Assembly: GCF_000090795.2 (NCBI RefSeq)
Contig: NW_003546480.1
Span: 12,326-76,325 of the forward strand
Length of the DNA: 64,000 nucleotides
Reading direction: 5' to 3'
Source of the DNA: Amphimedon queenslandica
Taxonomy: Eukaryota; Porifera; Demospongiae; Haplosclerida; Niphatidae
The notes under the pieces are model-generated. The model saw only the letters and a list, made by a program, of their open reading frames with translations. It was not told where the DNA came from and searched no databases. Below, one piece after another: positions 14,841-26,568 of this stretch (its first letter is position 1; each line of letters starts with the position of its first letter). A program made the position numbers and the translations under genes.

Positions 14841-16120
14841 ATGCCTAATTCAGGTATGTTGGATCATAGAGCCTACAATGGACGAGTAGCAGTTCACTGG
14901 ATGAGCAGTTGGCCAAAGGCAACCGGATACGAGACTCTGAGGTTCTCCAGGCACATGCAGAGACAAGTATGCATACTGTACTCTTAATGTGTGTGACTCA
15001 CTGTATGATTAGTAATAGTGATTGCAACACAGCTGGTATCCACATACATTGTATTAATATGAACACTCAACAGTACACGTAATGTCATGTGTGGAGGCAT
15101 AGTCTTGTATGGAATAACTAAACGCTGTCTCATGTATGATACTATAATTATCTCAACTGAGTTTGACACCAGCCGCTTGGAATTTTAAAAATGTAGGCAT
15201 ACGTCACTGATGATGTCTTATATAATGATTTCATAGAAGCATGGCGACATTTTACAGCTGTGCAGTTGGCCTGTATTGCACTCTTTAATGTGTTTTGTTT
15301 GTTCTGATAAGCAGTACAATAGCTGCTGGAGTCAACTAGACTTAATAAAGGCAATCGTTATCAGAATATCTTGCTCTTTTAGCTTTTAAAAACAAGAATT
15401 ATCAGTTTGGGCGCTTGACCACATGCTCTTATGTAAACTATGACATGGTAAATAATTGTCATAAAACATCATTTTGGTTGCCATTGGGTTTATAGGGAGA
15501 ACCTGGTTCTCAGGGTTCCCAAGGGCTGAGAGACCCAAGACCTGAGATCTTGTGATGGCATTGGGTGACTAAGAACCTGTGAAAGTTTCATCCTTGTCCC
15601 TCATTCCTATAAAAAGTTATTCCAGTTTTTTTTTGGGTCAAACTCAGTTGGGATATACCGTAGATCAGGAAATTAGTGTGGTAGAAAATTTTTGCTGTTT
15701 AAAATTGTACTGTGATTTAATTTTTACTAAATAAGACTGTGTTATGTATTATTGAATGTGGCATGTAATTATATGGGTAATCTAATTTTTTTTGCGAAAT
15801 TCTAATCCAGTAAAATTTAAATCACAGTAAAAATTTCCAGATAGACGGTAGTTTATATTTCTTTATTTTATTAATGAAAGGTATTAACTATCAAGAAAGA
15901 ATATAGTCTGTCAAAGAGACGCCCCCATACAGCTATTGAGCACACTCCTGGTTCCAATTCAATGAGTCCCTTCTACACGGTTAGGCTCAAACCAACCTGC
16001 GGCTATCACTATAAGCCTAACACTGACCACAGGCGATTCAAGATTGGATTACATCCCTCAGACCTGGTCTCCTGGAGGTATCGGTACTCTGGTAGACCCA
16101 GAACTCAAATTGCAACATAA
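14841..16120 (+). CDS. Unrecognised small basic protein (two exons)
   Basis: Exon 1 is 14841-14966 (MPNSGMLDHRAYNGRVAVHW to RHMQRQ) and exon 2 is 15881-16120 (VLTIKKEYSLSKRRPHTAIE to RPRTQIAT). Both splice sites are standard (CAA|GTATGC, GAAAG|GTATTA) and in phase 0, giving about 122 residues. It is rich in Arg, Tyr and His, with no signal peptide or membrane segment. I do not recognise the family. The style (short, basic, Tyr/Pro-rich, GYHYKPN motif) is reminiscent of microtubule inner proteins of cilia. That is a guess prompted by the neighbouring SAXO4 gene. It is divergent with GSKIP, 138 bp between starts. The 914-bp intron contains a MITE. Confidence 0.55.
15658..15848. mobile_element. 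MITE, Tc1/mariner-like, TA target duplication
   Basis: A 191-bp element flanked by TA on both sides. The left end is CCGTAGATCAGGAAATT. The right end, reverse-complemented, is CCGTCTATCTGGAAATT. It is non-coding. Short terminal inverted repeats plus a TA duplication suggest mobilisation by a mariner-type transposase. Confidence 0.65.
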
Positions 16121-16813
16121 GAAACCTTTTAATACACACACGCACTGACAGATAGTATAGGATTAATGGACTACGGACCCTATGTAGGAAATGACACTTA
16201 TGCCACAGATAGCTGTTATTAATATTTGAAACCATTTATCACTTACTTTAGTTAATTATTGTTTATTGTTTACCTTTTTAATGATGCTATATATAGATTA
16301 ACTGTTTAACAGTTCCTCCATATGGAGGACCTTTTACACTACGCTGCAGTGATTAATACTCAATAACAACACAGTGCAGAGGTACACTGTACAGGTTATT
16401 GGTTTATAATTGGAGCAATTCAGTCATTTGTTGATATTGAGATTCCTACATACACAGTATTCAGTAAATACAAGGATTGCTGCATCCTTTATAATTGATA
16501 AAAATGTAACAGCTAGTTGCTAATGACATATAAACAGTACTTCACTTGTCAACATCCACTAATTACATTTCCACTGCATTACTAGCTGCTAATATCATAA
16601 CTGAGAATATTGCTACCATTATAGTAGTAGTGACTGTGCTGTAACAAGATCACAGATTGTGTTACAAACTTACAATTGCGTGTATGCGTGTATAGAATGA
16701 GCCCCTCCCACATTTGATTTGCACATTTTATTCGAATGTCGCATTCTAAAATCATCGAGTTCCCTTTCTCATTGTCGTAAAGGAGAAGGACCACTTACTC
16801 TGGGTAGTACGCA
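16121..16813. other. Intergenic, no gene seen
   Basis: About 690 bp of AT-rich sequence between the small basic gene and the WH1 gene. Both genes are on +, so the promoter of the WH1 gene should be in the right half. No repeat or ORF I can support. Confidence 0.4.
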
Positions 16814-18475
16814 ATGGATAGGAGGAGAACTACCAGTCCCTCGCACAGGCACTTGGCACCCGAGACTGTAATGAGAATTGAAGTATCTTTGAGCAGTAGA
16901 AAAAGTTCGGTGGTTGTATTCAACACTACTGCTCGGTTGGTTGTCCTCGGTAAAGGAGAATGGTCCTCCATTGCTTATGGTGCCCCCTGCATACTCTTAC
17001 TGAAGGAAACGACAGCCCCTGACTCTCCCTTTCAAGTCAAATTTGCCATAGCTGAGCTAGAGTCCGGGATTGCTTTGTGGGAAGAAGAGATAACACCATT
17101 GGTCCAGTACTCGGAACTACAGCCTGGCTTTCATTCATTTTTAATCAGAGGGCAAACAATGGCTGTACAATTTGCTGATCCAAGTGAATCGGCTTCATTT
17201 CATGATTCATTGGTCCAGTACATGGCACAGAAAGAAAGGATAGATGAGTTGCTTCAAGAAAAGAAGAGCAAGAGTCCTTTAAGATCATCGTCTCTGAAGA
17301 GCTCTGACAAACGTTCCTCAAAAAAAGAGAAAAAGAATCAAAAGCGTAATTCGGTTGATAGCGTAAGACGTGTAGCAAAAGTGGACATTTCTCTTCCTTG
17401 TGAATTCCGTCATCTCTCTGGTATCACATCAGGCCATACCGACGTGTGTCAGATGGAACTTGAAGGGTCCATGCAGCGTCAGCAGCGTTCAGCTTCACTT
17501 GGAGCTTTGTCCCAAAAAAATGTAAAACAACGTGGACGAATACCTGAAGAAATGACTGACGGGGTCCTTTATAAGAAGAATGGCAGCAATGAAGAGAAAG
17601 AGTCAAAGGGAAAGCAAGTCAGTATTGGGAGTAATAGGGGAAAGTTCTCCTTCAGATCTTTGAGAATGTCAAAAAAGAAACCATTAGTTTCTGAGGAGGG
17701 CCATCAGAGCAGTAAGGATGATTCTTCTATTGGTGGAAGTCCGCAACATTTGGCTTCAGCTAATGCTGCGCCTCCTGGAGTGTCAAGTGATGACGATATT
17801 GATCAACCATTGTTCCCTGCCACTCCTGTGAAATCAACAATCAACGATCAGTCCATATTCCCTCCCCCTCCTCAAGAAGGTGTTACTCATACTGGTTGGT
17901 CTGCTCCTGAGAACCAGGTTTCACCAGGACGCCGATACACAGCTCCTGTAGTCCATACTCAAGGAGCTAACTTAACACATTCACCACAGAGAGCACCACT
18001 CCAGCCTTTAAGCTTTCAGCAACACACCAGCAGCTGGATTAATGGAGCCTTTGCAAAGAAGGAACCAGTTCAAAGCACTTATGATATGCTGGAGCCATTG
18101 GACGGTAGCAGAGCTAAGACTCAGTTATCACCTCCTAATAAACTGGGGGCACCTAACCTTGTTAGTTTAATGAGTCCTTTACATAAACAACAGACTATAG
18201 AGTCTTATCCTCCAGCTCTGTCCCCTGCCCACAATATACTGTCTACTGACTCAAGGGGAACTAACGGCCCGTTGTCACCAGTGAAGGATCCTAACAGAAC
18301 TGTATCACCACCAACTAGCAGTGGAGGAGATCTGGACCAACTTACGATGGAGCTTTCTAAAGTTTTGAAAGATTTCGATGACTTAATAACACCACAATCA
18401 CCTTTCGCTGGAGATACGCCACAAAAACTGATGTTCCAACCGCCAGCAAAAGGAGGGAAGGAGACCATGGTCTAA
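16814..18475 (+). CDS. WH1 (EVH1) - CRIB-like protein, intronless, WASP-like N-terminus without VCA
   Basis: A single uninterrupted exon of 553 codons. Residues about 20-140 form a WH1 domain: GEWSSIAYGAPCILLLKE, GIALWEEEITPLVQYSELQP, GFHSFLIRGQTMAVQFAD and ESASFHDSLV. This follows WASP WH1 (LLWEQELY..FVYN...FHTF...ALNFANEEEAKKF). At about residues 190-207, VDISLPCEFRHLSGITSG looks like a CRIB motif (ISxPxxFxHxxHVG) with the last His-Val-Gly changed. The rest is low-complexity and Pro/Ser-rich, with a predicted helix DLDQLTMELSKVLKDFDDLI near the end. No WH2, central or acidic motif is present, so it should not activate Arp2/3. The C-terminus ETMV is a class I PDZ ligand. It may bind WIP-like proline-rich partners and Cdc42/Rac; this is inferred. 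Confidence 0.75.
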   Translation: MDRRRTTSPSHRHLAPETVMRIEVSLSSRKSSVVVFNTTARLVVLGKGEWSSIAYGAPCILLLKETTAPDSPFQVKFAIAELESGIALWEEEITPLVQYSELQPGFHSFLIRGQTMAVQFADPSESASFHDSLVQYMAQKERIDELLQEKKSKSPLRSSSLKSSDKRSSKKEKKNQKRNSVDSVRRVAKVDISLPCEFRHLSGITSGHTDVCQMELEGSMQRQQRSASLGALSQKNVKQRGRIPEEMTDGVLYKKNGSNEEKESKGKQVSIGSNRGKFSFRSLRMSKKKPLVSEEGHQSSKDDSSIGGSPQHLASANAAPPGVSSDDDIDQPLFPATPVKSTINDQSIFPPPPQEGVTHTGWSAPENQVSPGRRYTAPVVHTQGANLTHSPQRAPLQPLSFQQHTSSWINGAFAKKEPVQSTYDMLEPLDGSRAKTQLSPPNKLGAPNLVSLMSPLHKQQTIESYPPALSPAHNILSTDSRGTNGPLSPVKDPNRTVSPPTSSGGDLDQLTMELSKVLKDFDDLITPQSPFAGDTPQKLMFQPPAKGGKETMV

Positions 18476-18811
18476 ATACACTTGCACTAACTACATGTAC
18501 ACACACGCACACACACTACATTATATCATATACTGACTCCAGAGTACGTCTTGGCAAACTTTATGCTAGTGAATGAGTTATTTTATGCACAACTTGGACT
18601 ACAGTAATTAATAATTAATTTACTTTTAAATTTGTGATAATTTTATTTAACATTTTAAAGAAATTTGACAGTTTCTATAGCTACAAGAGACAGTGCAACC
18701 TGTAGTATCCCAAAGGAGTAGCATTGGAATGTGATAACAATAACAAACATGGACTAATATCCGGAGTAAGTATACCCATCTAATATACGGATCTACCCAC
18801 GTGTTGTCACA
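18476..18811. other. Intergenic between WH1 gene and GRWD1
   Basis: About 336 bp, AT-rich with a short CA run. No gene seen. It should contain the 3' UTR of the WH1 gene and the GRWD1 promoter. Confidence 0.4.
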
Positions 18812-20814
18812 ATGGATGAAGAAGAGTATGGTAATAACAATAGATTCACTGCATTTTATCTTTGAATGTGTCATTATAGTGGAAGAAATGGAGGAAGAAG
18901 GAGAGAGAGAGGAAGATGATGATAAAGTAAATACAAATTCAACAATAATATAATCCATGAGAATAGGAAGTGTTTATACCAGGACTATCAAACCAAGAAG
19001 GAGAAGGTGAACTAGTACACGATCAATCAGCGTATCACATGTATCACACTGTACGTTAGCTAGTTGTTACTTGTTAATAGTTACTAATGGACTGGGTGTG
19101 GTTTAGGCTCAAACAGGTGCTCCTTGTTTAAGTTTTGATATACTAAAGGACAGTCTGGGGGAGAGTAGGACGACCTACCCAATGACAGCTTACCTAGTGG
19201 GAGGGACTCAAGCAGAACTGGGAAAACAAAACCATATTATATTAATGAAAATGCATCAACTACACTCTACACTGAAGGAACCAAATGAAGGTATTTGTGA
19301 TAATTTAATGGCTGGAGTATTGATGAATGATTATTGGTGGCAGATGATGATGAAAGCGATGATGATGAACTTGAGAATGAAAGTCCTGAACTAGAGACTG
19401 TCATGATACAACACACATCAACCATCAACAGAATAAGAGTAATGATGATTAATTAATAATAATTAATTAATGATATTGTTCTTCAGGTAGCTCCTATACG
19501 TACTAGCACCATTGTGGCCACGTGGGCGGAGTCGGGGAGCGTTCATTTATGGGATGTATCTAAACATTGTTTAATGTTGGACAGTCCAGGGACCGGGGGA
19601 GCCCCTTCAATCAGGGGACATATTGAAAAACCAATGCATACTTTTAATGGACACAAAGTACATTATTTAATTAATTAGATAATTACTGTATTTATTAATA
19701 ACACCTAGTGTGAGGGATACGGTCTTGATTGGAATGAAGTGGTGCCTGGTAGAATGTGCTCGGGTGACAATAACGGGAATATCCATATATGGAATTATAA
19801 AGAAGGAGGAACCTGGACTGTTGATAAGAGACCATTCACTGGCCACAGGAACTCAATAGAAGATCTACAATGGAGTCATGATGAACCAACAGTTAGTTTA
19901 TTATTATTGTTGTTATTGTTATTGTTGTTATTGTTGTTGTTATTGTTATTAATTAGGTATTTACAAGTTGTTCGTCGGATGGTTCTATTCGTGTGTGGGA
20001 TATTAGGGCTCCTCCCACTAAAGGATGTATGATAGCACTAGCCAACGCTCATGAATCTGACGTGAATGTAATCAATTGGAACAAATACGAACCATATATA
20101 GTATCTGGTGGAGATGATTGTTTATTGAAAATATGGGACCTAAGATTAATACAAAGGTATGTAATAATAATAATAATAATAATAATAGCAACAACATGTT
20201 CTTGTTAGTAATCAAGAGACTGCAGCTGTATCAATGTTCAGCCATCACACCAAACCAGTGGTATCTGTCGAATGGAATGATAATGACTCCTCAGTCTTTG
20301 CATCAGCTAGTGAAGACAATCAAGTAATCAAATTATTGAATGATAAAACATGTACTTATGTTGTGTAGAAAGTTTGAACTCATTCCAATTAAGTTTGGAT
20401 CTTTTACGAATTTTCAAAGTTGCTCCAAAATAATTCATACAAGATTCAGCCATTGCATTACCTAACACCTAAAGTTGAGTAATTTTTGATTCCAACATCA
20501 ATCAGTTAGCAAGTGATTGGTATTGTATGTGTGTGTTTTTCTGTTGTTAGATTGTCCAATGGGATCTCTCAGTTGAAAAAGATGATGAAGCTAGCATCAG
20601 CTGTCAAGCTAATGATAGTTTGAAGGACATTCCACCACAACTGCTGTTCATTCATCAGGTGAATAATGATGATGAACCATTATTATGAATTTAATTTGTT
20701 AAATTCTAGGGACAGGAAGAAATAAAGGAGTTACATTGGCACTGTCAGTTACCAGGTGTACTGGTCAGTACAGCTGGTAACGGATTTAATATATTCAAAA
20801 CTATTAGTGTCTAG
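18812..20814 (+). CDS. GRWD1: Glutamate-rich WD repeat-containing protein 1
   Basis: About nine exons. The acidic start MDEEEY and [15 protein letters not shown] lead into [20 protein letters not shown] and [16 protein letters not shown], as in human GRWD1 ([19 protein letters not shown]...LTLYLCAGTQAES). WD repeats follow: [54 protein letters not shown] and [14 protein letters not shown]. It ends [15 protein letters not shown], matching the human terminus SGFTIFRTISV. GRWD1 (Rrb1) is a histone-binding and RPL3-chaperoning factor acting in ribosome biogenesis and replication licensing. One late intron holds a dispersed-repeat copy (20345-20440). The 3' end is 99 bp from the TNPO3 stop (convergent). 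Confidence 0.95.
20345..20440 (+). repeat. Dispersed repeat copy in GRWD1 intron
   Basis: TGTTGTGTAGAAAGTTTGAA, then 'aagtttggat' and 'aaagttgctccaaaa': the standard core of the family, a partial copy. Confidence 0.7.
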
Positions 20815-20913
20815 TTAATTAATTAAAACTAGTTAATTCATTAATATGTAAAAATTAATAATGAGAAAGGTGTGTGTGTGTGTGTGTGCATTTCATAAAT
20901 ACATAAAATTGTT

Positions 20914-23900
20914 TTATCTAAAAAGTCGAACAAATTCTCTCGCGACGTCTTCTAAAGTATCTTGAGAATCAGCTCTTAATAATTATTATAGTCAATTAAT
21001 TAATTATTATTAATTATACACTTACTGTTGTACTGACTGTAAAAATGTCATTTTTTGAGAGTCTGTCATTTTATCTTTTCTATTGAACTGAACATGATTA
21101 ATGGCATTGGAAAGCCAATTCATTGTCACCTAATAAAAACAATAATAATCAATAATAATGAATTAATTAATAACTACATCTTTATAGTTAGTGAGTAGTT
21201 CATAGAGGACAGGAGTTGACTCAGCTAGCATGTAGGTCTGTAAAGTAACGAATCCTTCGACCAGACCTATCAACAATAATCAATCAATCAACAATACATG
21301 ACTTACTGTTGGTTAGTGTCTGCCCATTCTCTGTTAGAATGTGATTGACGACTGTTGTCACGGTAACCTGTTCCTCTTCGGTCTATACAAGAGAATGTGG
21401 TACCATGGTTGCTATGGTTACTGACCAGGTTAATGTCAAATGGTGCGTGGATGAGATCCTTAAAGAACTTCATGACTGAGCTGAAAGCTTCCCTGTGTAT
21501 GTGGAGAGAGGCAGCTTTGGCACACTCAAGGGCAGTCCCTGAGACTGGGCTAGTTAGGAACACTACTGGACACCTTTGGACCATCCTGTAAACCACACCT
21601 ACTGACGTAACCATAGCAACAGACCAAACCCACCTTGCACAGAGTCTAAACATGTCGTCGACAGTATCAGGATGATTGACTAGCCCCCCGGGGCCACTCA
21701 ATAATATTAACGATACACTGAGGAATGACTCGACCATAGTCATCAGACCCGGTTGGGAGGAGGGGTCTGAACCAAACTCATCAGCAATAATGGAGCCAAG
21801 ATAAAGGAAACAACTGTGGTTACACTCTTGATACACTGATATAGACTAGGAGAAGAAATAATAATTATAATAATTATTATTATTATTATGTACGTGTTAC
21901 CATGGTAACAAGAGGTGTTAAAAGAGGTCCTGCTTGAGCCTTGAGACAGCGAAGGATGAACCTAATGCAGCGACAGGCTCTCTCCACAATCCGACTGTCT
22001 CTCTTGTAGTACTCTATCGTGCTGTAGATTAATGGACACACCTACAGTACAGGAATAGAGGACACGCATCAAATGAAGTAATATTAATCCACACAGAATA
22101 AAAACATTATTTATAATAAATTATTATCAATTAATTAATTAATTAATTAATATTATTAATTCATTACTTCATTTGCTGGGTAGAGTCCAGGGTGGGTTTC
22201 ATTGATCTTTGGTTCATATTCACAGGTTCTAAAGACAGCAGCTATCCTGTCCATCCACAGGGCAGGATCAGACACACTGTGGGCCTGGACTGGTATATTA
22301 CCCTGCATTATCTGTTAATTAATAGTTAGTAGTAGTTATGATGGTTATTAGTAGTTATGATGGTTATTAGTAGTTATAATGGTTATTAGTAGTTATAATG
22401 GTTATTAGTAGTTATGATGGTTATTAGTAGTTATGATGGTTATTAGTAGTTAATTATTATTTACTTGAGTTAGCCGTTGAGCACTCCCCAGGCACAGTGC
22501 GTGTAGGCATGATGACATTTTATCAGACGAGACTCCAGTCAAGACTTCAACTGACGCTGCGAAGAAGTATCAATAATAATTATTAATCATTAATAATAAT
22601 AAACCTATAAATCATTAGTACTTATTACCTGTAATGAGTCCAACCACAGCAGTGTTACTCATTCCAATGTTGTCAGCAGTCTGTATGATGACCACTAAAC
22701 TCTCAAATAAATGAGCTAACTGTCCTCTACACTTGTGACAAATACTCTGAACTGCAGCTGCTGAATAACTGGACAATACCGGAATACTGAAACCATCTTG
22801 TATGAATCTCAATATTTCATCTATTAATAAGATACACTGAAGGAATGTATACCCAAGGCTATAGTCCATGGTTTTCTCCAAGAAATGACCAAAAAATCAC
22901 TCCAAATTTTTATTACATTTTCTAATACATATTGATGCCCTTATGCTGTGTAGAAAGTTTGAGTTGATTCCGAGCTCAACTTTCCGAGTTATGGCCTTTT
23001 TAAAAAACGGGCCAATTTTGGAAAAATACCCAAGGCTATAGTCCATGGTTTTTTCCAAAAAATGGCTCCGAAATCACCCTAAATTTTTATTACATTTTCT
23101 GATACGTATTGATGTCCTTATGCTGTGTAGAAAGTTTGAGTCGATTCCGAGCTCAACTTTTCGAGTTATGGCCTTTTTTAAAAAACGGGCCAATTTTTGA
23201 AAAATACCCAAGGCTATAGTCCATGGTTTTTTCCAAAAAATGGCCAAAAAATCACTCCAAATTTTTATTACATTTTCTGATACATATTGATGCCCTTATG
23301 CTGTGTAGAAAGTTTAAGCTGATTCCGACTTCAATTTTTCAAGTTACGGCCATTTTAAGAAAACGGCAAAAATCTGAAAAATATCCAAGGCTATAGTCCA
23401 TGGTTTTTTCTAAAAAATGGCTCAAAAATCACCCCAAATTTTTATTACATTTTCTGATACATATTGATGCCCTTATGCTGTGTAGAAAGTTTAAGCTGAT
23501 TCCGACTTCAATTTTTCAAGTTACGGCCATTTTAAGAAAACGGCAAAAATCTGAAAAATATCCAAGGCTATAGTCCATGGTTTTTTCTAAAAAATGGCTC
23601 AAAAATCACCCCAAATTTTTATTACATTTTCTGATACATATTGATGTCCTTATGCTGTGTAAAAAGTTTTAGGCGATTCCAAATTCAATTTTTAAAGTTA
23701 TGGCCATTTAAAAAATGGGCCAATTTTAGAAAAATACCCAAGGTTTTTCTAAAAAATGGCCCATGGCCCATGGTTTTTTTCTTTAAAAATGGCTCCAAAA
23801 TTACCCCAAATTTTTATTACATTTTTTTGATACAAATTGAGCTGATTCCAATAATAAATTTTTGAGTTATGGCCATTTTTAAAAAGCATAGTACAGGCCT

Positions 23901-26460
23901 GGTGACACGGTTTCTAAGCAACTTTTAAAAATCCTAAAATATCAAATTTTGATTGGAATCACCTTAACCTTTCTACACAATGGCACAACTATTGTTAACT
24001 GCTATTATCAACTGACTCATAGTGTGAGGATGGGCTCCAATCCAGTGAGAGAGCTCTCCTATGAGTTTGAGGGTGGTACACCTAATGGCATAGTGAGTGT
24101 CAGGAGGAATGGAGACCAACACTGGGACTGCTATTGGTAGGACATTAGACTCATCTCTAATAATAATAACAATTAATAATTAATAATAATTAATAGGTAC
24201 TTTGGTATAGATGAAGCTACAGAGTGCATTAAGTATAAACATGATTCCAACACAATCCAGGACTGACCAGGAGTACGAAATACACTGTATAACTACAATA
24301 ATAATAATAATAATAATGATGATGATAATAATAATGATGATGATGATAATAATAATGATGATGATAATAATAATGATGATGATGATAATAATAATGATTA
24401 ATGAATGCACAGTGCATTAATAATGATAATGTTAATGGTTATTAATGATGTGTCCAGTGTATACCCTTTCAAAGCAGTTCACTGATCCTATTATGAAGAC
24501 AGAGTCCCTCAGTACTTCAGCAACAGTTAGTCTGAAGTCCATGAAATCATCTTTATCATCTGGTAACTCAGTCTAATAATAATAATAATAATAAACTAAT
24601 TAATTAATTAATAGTATTAATTAATTACGCACAGGTCCTAGATCATCATTAAGTTGACAGTGCTTCACGAGGTAAGTTATAAACTTGAGTACGTAAGGTT
24701 TGAATCTTTCATCAAATTCAGTTTCTCTAGATCTACCCAGCAGCTCTGAGAGTCTGTACCAAACACTGAACGTCATTTCAACGACCTTGATTGGGAGGGA
24801 GGGAGGGAGGGGCAAGAGAATCATAAACAATAATATGTACAGTTACCTCAAACTCGTAGTGTTCAGCACAATGTAGTAACAGTTCAAATGTCTTTATGTC
24901 TCCGAGGGGCGTGTCAGGATAATGCACTATACTGAAGAGTAAACTCTCAGCCATTTCTGTAAATATTCTAGCCAAGCAATTAGCTCTAGAAATAAAACAA
25001 AATAAAATAAAATAAAATAAAATAAAATAAAATAAAATAAAATAAAATACATGTAAATAAATAAATGATTGATTGATTGAGACCTGTTAGAGTCCTCAGT
25101 TTCAATGGCTGCAGTGAAGACTGGGAGGAGCTGGTGGACATGATTCTTGAGAACTAGAGCAAGAGGAGCATAGCCACTCATAGCAGCATCATCACAGACA
25201 TAGAGAGCAGAGCAGATGCAATCGGTTGCTGATTCATAGAGTTTTAGTGTTACTTTGGTGAGGTGCTGCAGTTGAGAAGAAAGGGTGAAGTGATTATTGG
25301 ACTTGAGGGCTGACTTACCAAAGTATGGAAAAGTGATACTATGAGAGAGGAGTTGGTTAGGTTGTCAACTGGAAAAGACTTTAAAACAATCCAGGAGCTT
25401 AGGCAGCTGTAGACCTAAGACCAGTAACCATAGCAACAGTTCATGTACATACTTTAATTAAAATGGTTTCCTCATTGGGCCAACACCCAATGCAAGACTC
25501 TAAGAGTTGGAACACTACTGGACACTCGGAGCCCAAGACCTCCTTCCACTTCAATCTGGTATTCTCCCCCAGTCGTAACTTCCTGTTACCAACTTCCTCA
25601 GGAAGGACCAGGAGTATCTCCAAGAGAACAGGAACTGTAATGAAATCACCTCCGAACCTACGGGCACATGCAGTGGGTGGTTAGTAGGTGTGGCTTAACC
25701 TGTTAATACAATCCTGTACTACAGAACCCCATCCGTTCATCTGTAGAGCTAAATCAGCAAGGGCAAGTACTAGCTGTAATCAATTAATAACAATTAATAA
25801 TAGTAATAATGAATAATTAATGATTGATAGACCTGTTTAATAATGGGGGAGGAGGTCTTTGAATGATTGGTTAAATGATTCATCAATGAATCACGTAATG
25901 GCTACAAAATTAATTAATTGATATTAATTAATTAATTAATAACTTACAATGTGCATATCCACAGACAGTTCATTAAAAGAATGTCTAATCTAACAGGAGA
26001 ATCATGACCATCATCATCATCATCATCATCATCATCATTATTACTTTTGTTTGCATGGTCTGAGCGGCAAAGTACCCATAGTCTACGTCAGTGTCCAGTG
26101 AGAGGAGCTGGTTGGAGATATCCCAAGCATAGACCTAGGGGAGGAGGAGTCTAATGTAATGGCTGATGGACCTCCAATGGGCCTCGTGCTATCACCTCAT
26201 AGTGACAGGCCCCCAGTCCATTAAGTATAAGTACTAGATACTAATAGTTACATGTAGAGGTCCTTCAGTAGAGGCACACTGTGAAACCAGTCCTACTTTA
26301 CACTCTACTGGGTCCCATTCAGTTATATGGCGGTTCTTACTGATTTCTGTAGTTGAGTGAGCCATTCATTAGCAGCTGCTTGTCTGGAGAGGTCGTTAGG
26401 GCTGGCCTTGTACAGAGTGTAGAGTGTTTGGAGGACAGTCTCCACTTGAGGCCGCTCCAT
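20914..26460 (-). CDS. TNPO3: Transportin-3 (importin-beta family, SR-protein importer)
   Basis: About 20 exons. The start MERPQVETVLQTLYTLYKAS aligns with human [20 protein letters not shown]. An upstream in-frame ATG exists, but this start fits the family. Other matches: VLPEEVGNRKLRLGENTRLK (human LPEEVHSRSLRIGANRR), FELLLHCAEHYEFEV, SAAAVQSICHKCRGQLAHLF, CNHSCFLYLGSIIADEFGSD, NHPDTVDDMFRLCARW and the terminus VAREFVRLFR (human LRDFTRLFR). The HEAT-repeat karyopherin carries phosphorylated RS-domain splicing factors into the nucleus and releases them on RanGTP. The intron at about 22826-24000 contains the 177-bp repeat array; another (22326-22450) holds a 20-bp minisatellite. It is divergent with SNRPE, 108 bp between starts. 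Exon borders are not all resolved. Confidence 0.93.
22326..22452. repeat. 20-bp minisatellite in TNPO3 intron, ~6-7 copies
   Basis: Tandem copies of GTAGTTATGATGGTTATTA, with a 20-bp period and variants 'tgatgg' and 'taatgg'. The tract is interrupted only by point changes. Confidence 0.85.
22850..23900 (+). repeat. 177-bp tandem array in TNPO3 intron, 5-6 units
   Basis: The phrase CCAAGGCTATAGTCCATGG begins units near 22853, 23030, 23207, 23384 and 23561. A degraded sixth begins near 23737. Spacing is 176-177 bp. Each unit contains the dispersed-family core GCTGTGTAGAAAGTTTGAG. Units four and five are nearly identical, which suggests recent duplication. A fragment in the opposite orientation follows at about 23910-23985. 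Confidence 0.9.
24290..24402. repeat. (AAT)n/(ATG)n microsatellite in TNPO3 intron
   Basis: Alternating runs of AAT and ATG triplets. The Ile-, Met- or Tyr/His-rich ORFs over it are artefacts. Confidence 0.95.
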
Positions 26461-26568
26461 ACCTTGTCCTTTTAAAACATGTGTAGAAACCACACCTACT
26501 ATTACACTAACCACGCCCAGCTAAGCCACACCCCCAGCAGCACGTTGCCATTAATCCAGTGACTCAAG
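26461..26568. promoter_or_regulatory. Shared divergent promoter, TNPO3 / SNRPE
   Basis: There are 108 bp between start codons. The region contains several CCACACCC/CCACGCCC boxes (26491, 26513, 26525), a KLF/Sp-type sequence. Inferred from layout. Confidence 0.5.

Noticed and set aside
23641-23865. 74-codon Phe/Lys-rich ORF
   Set aside because: Part of the degraded end of the 177-bp repeat array.
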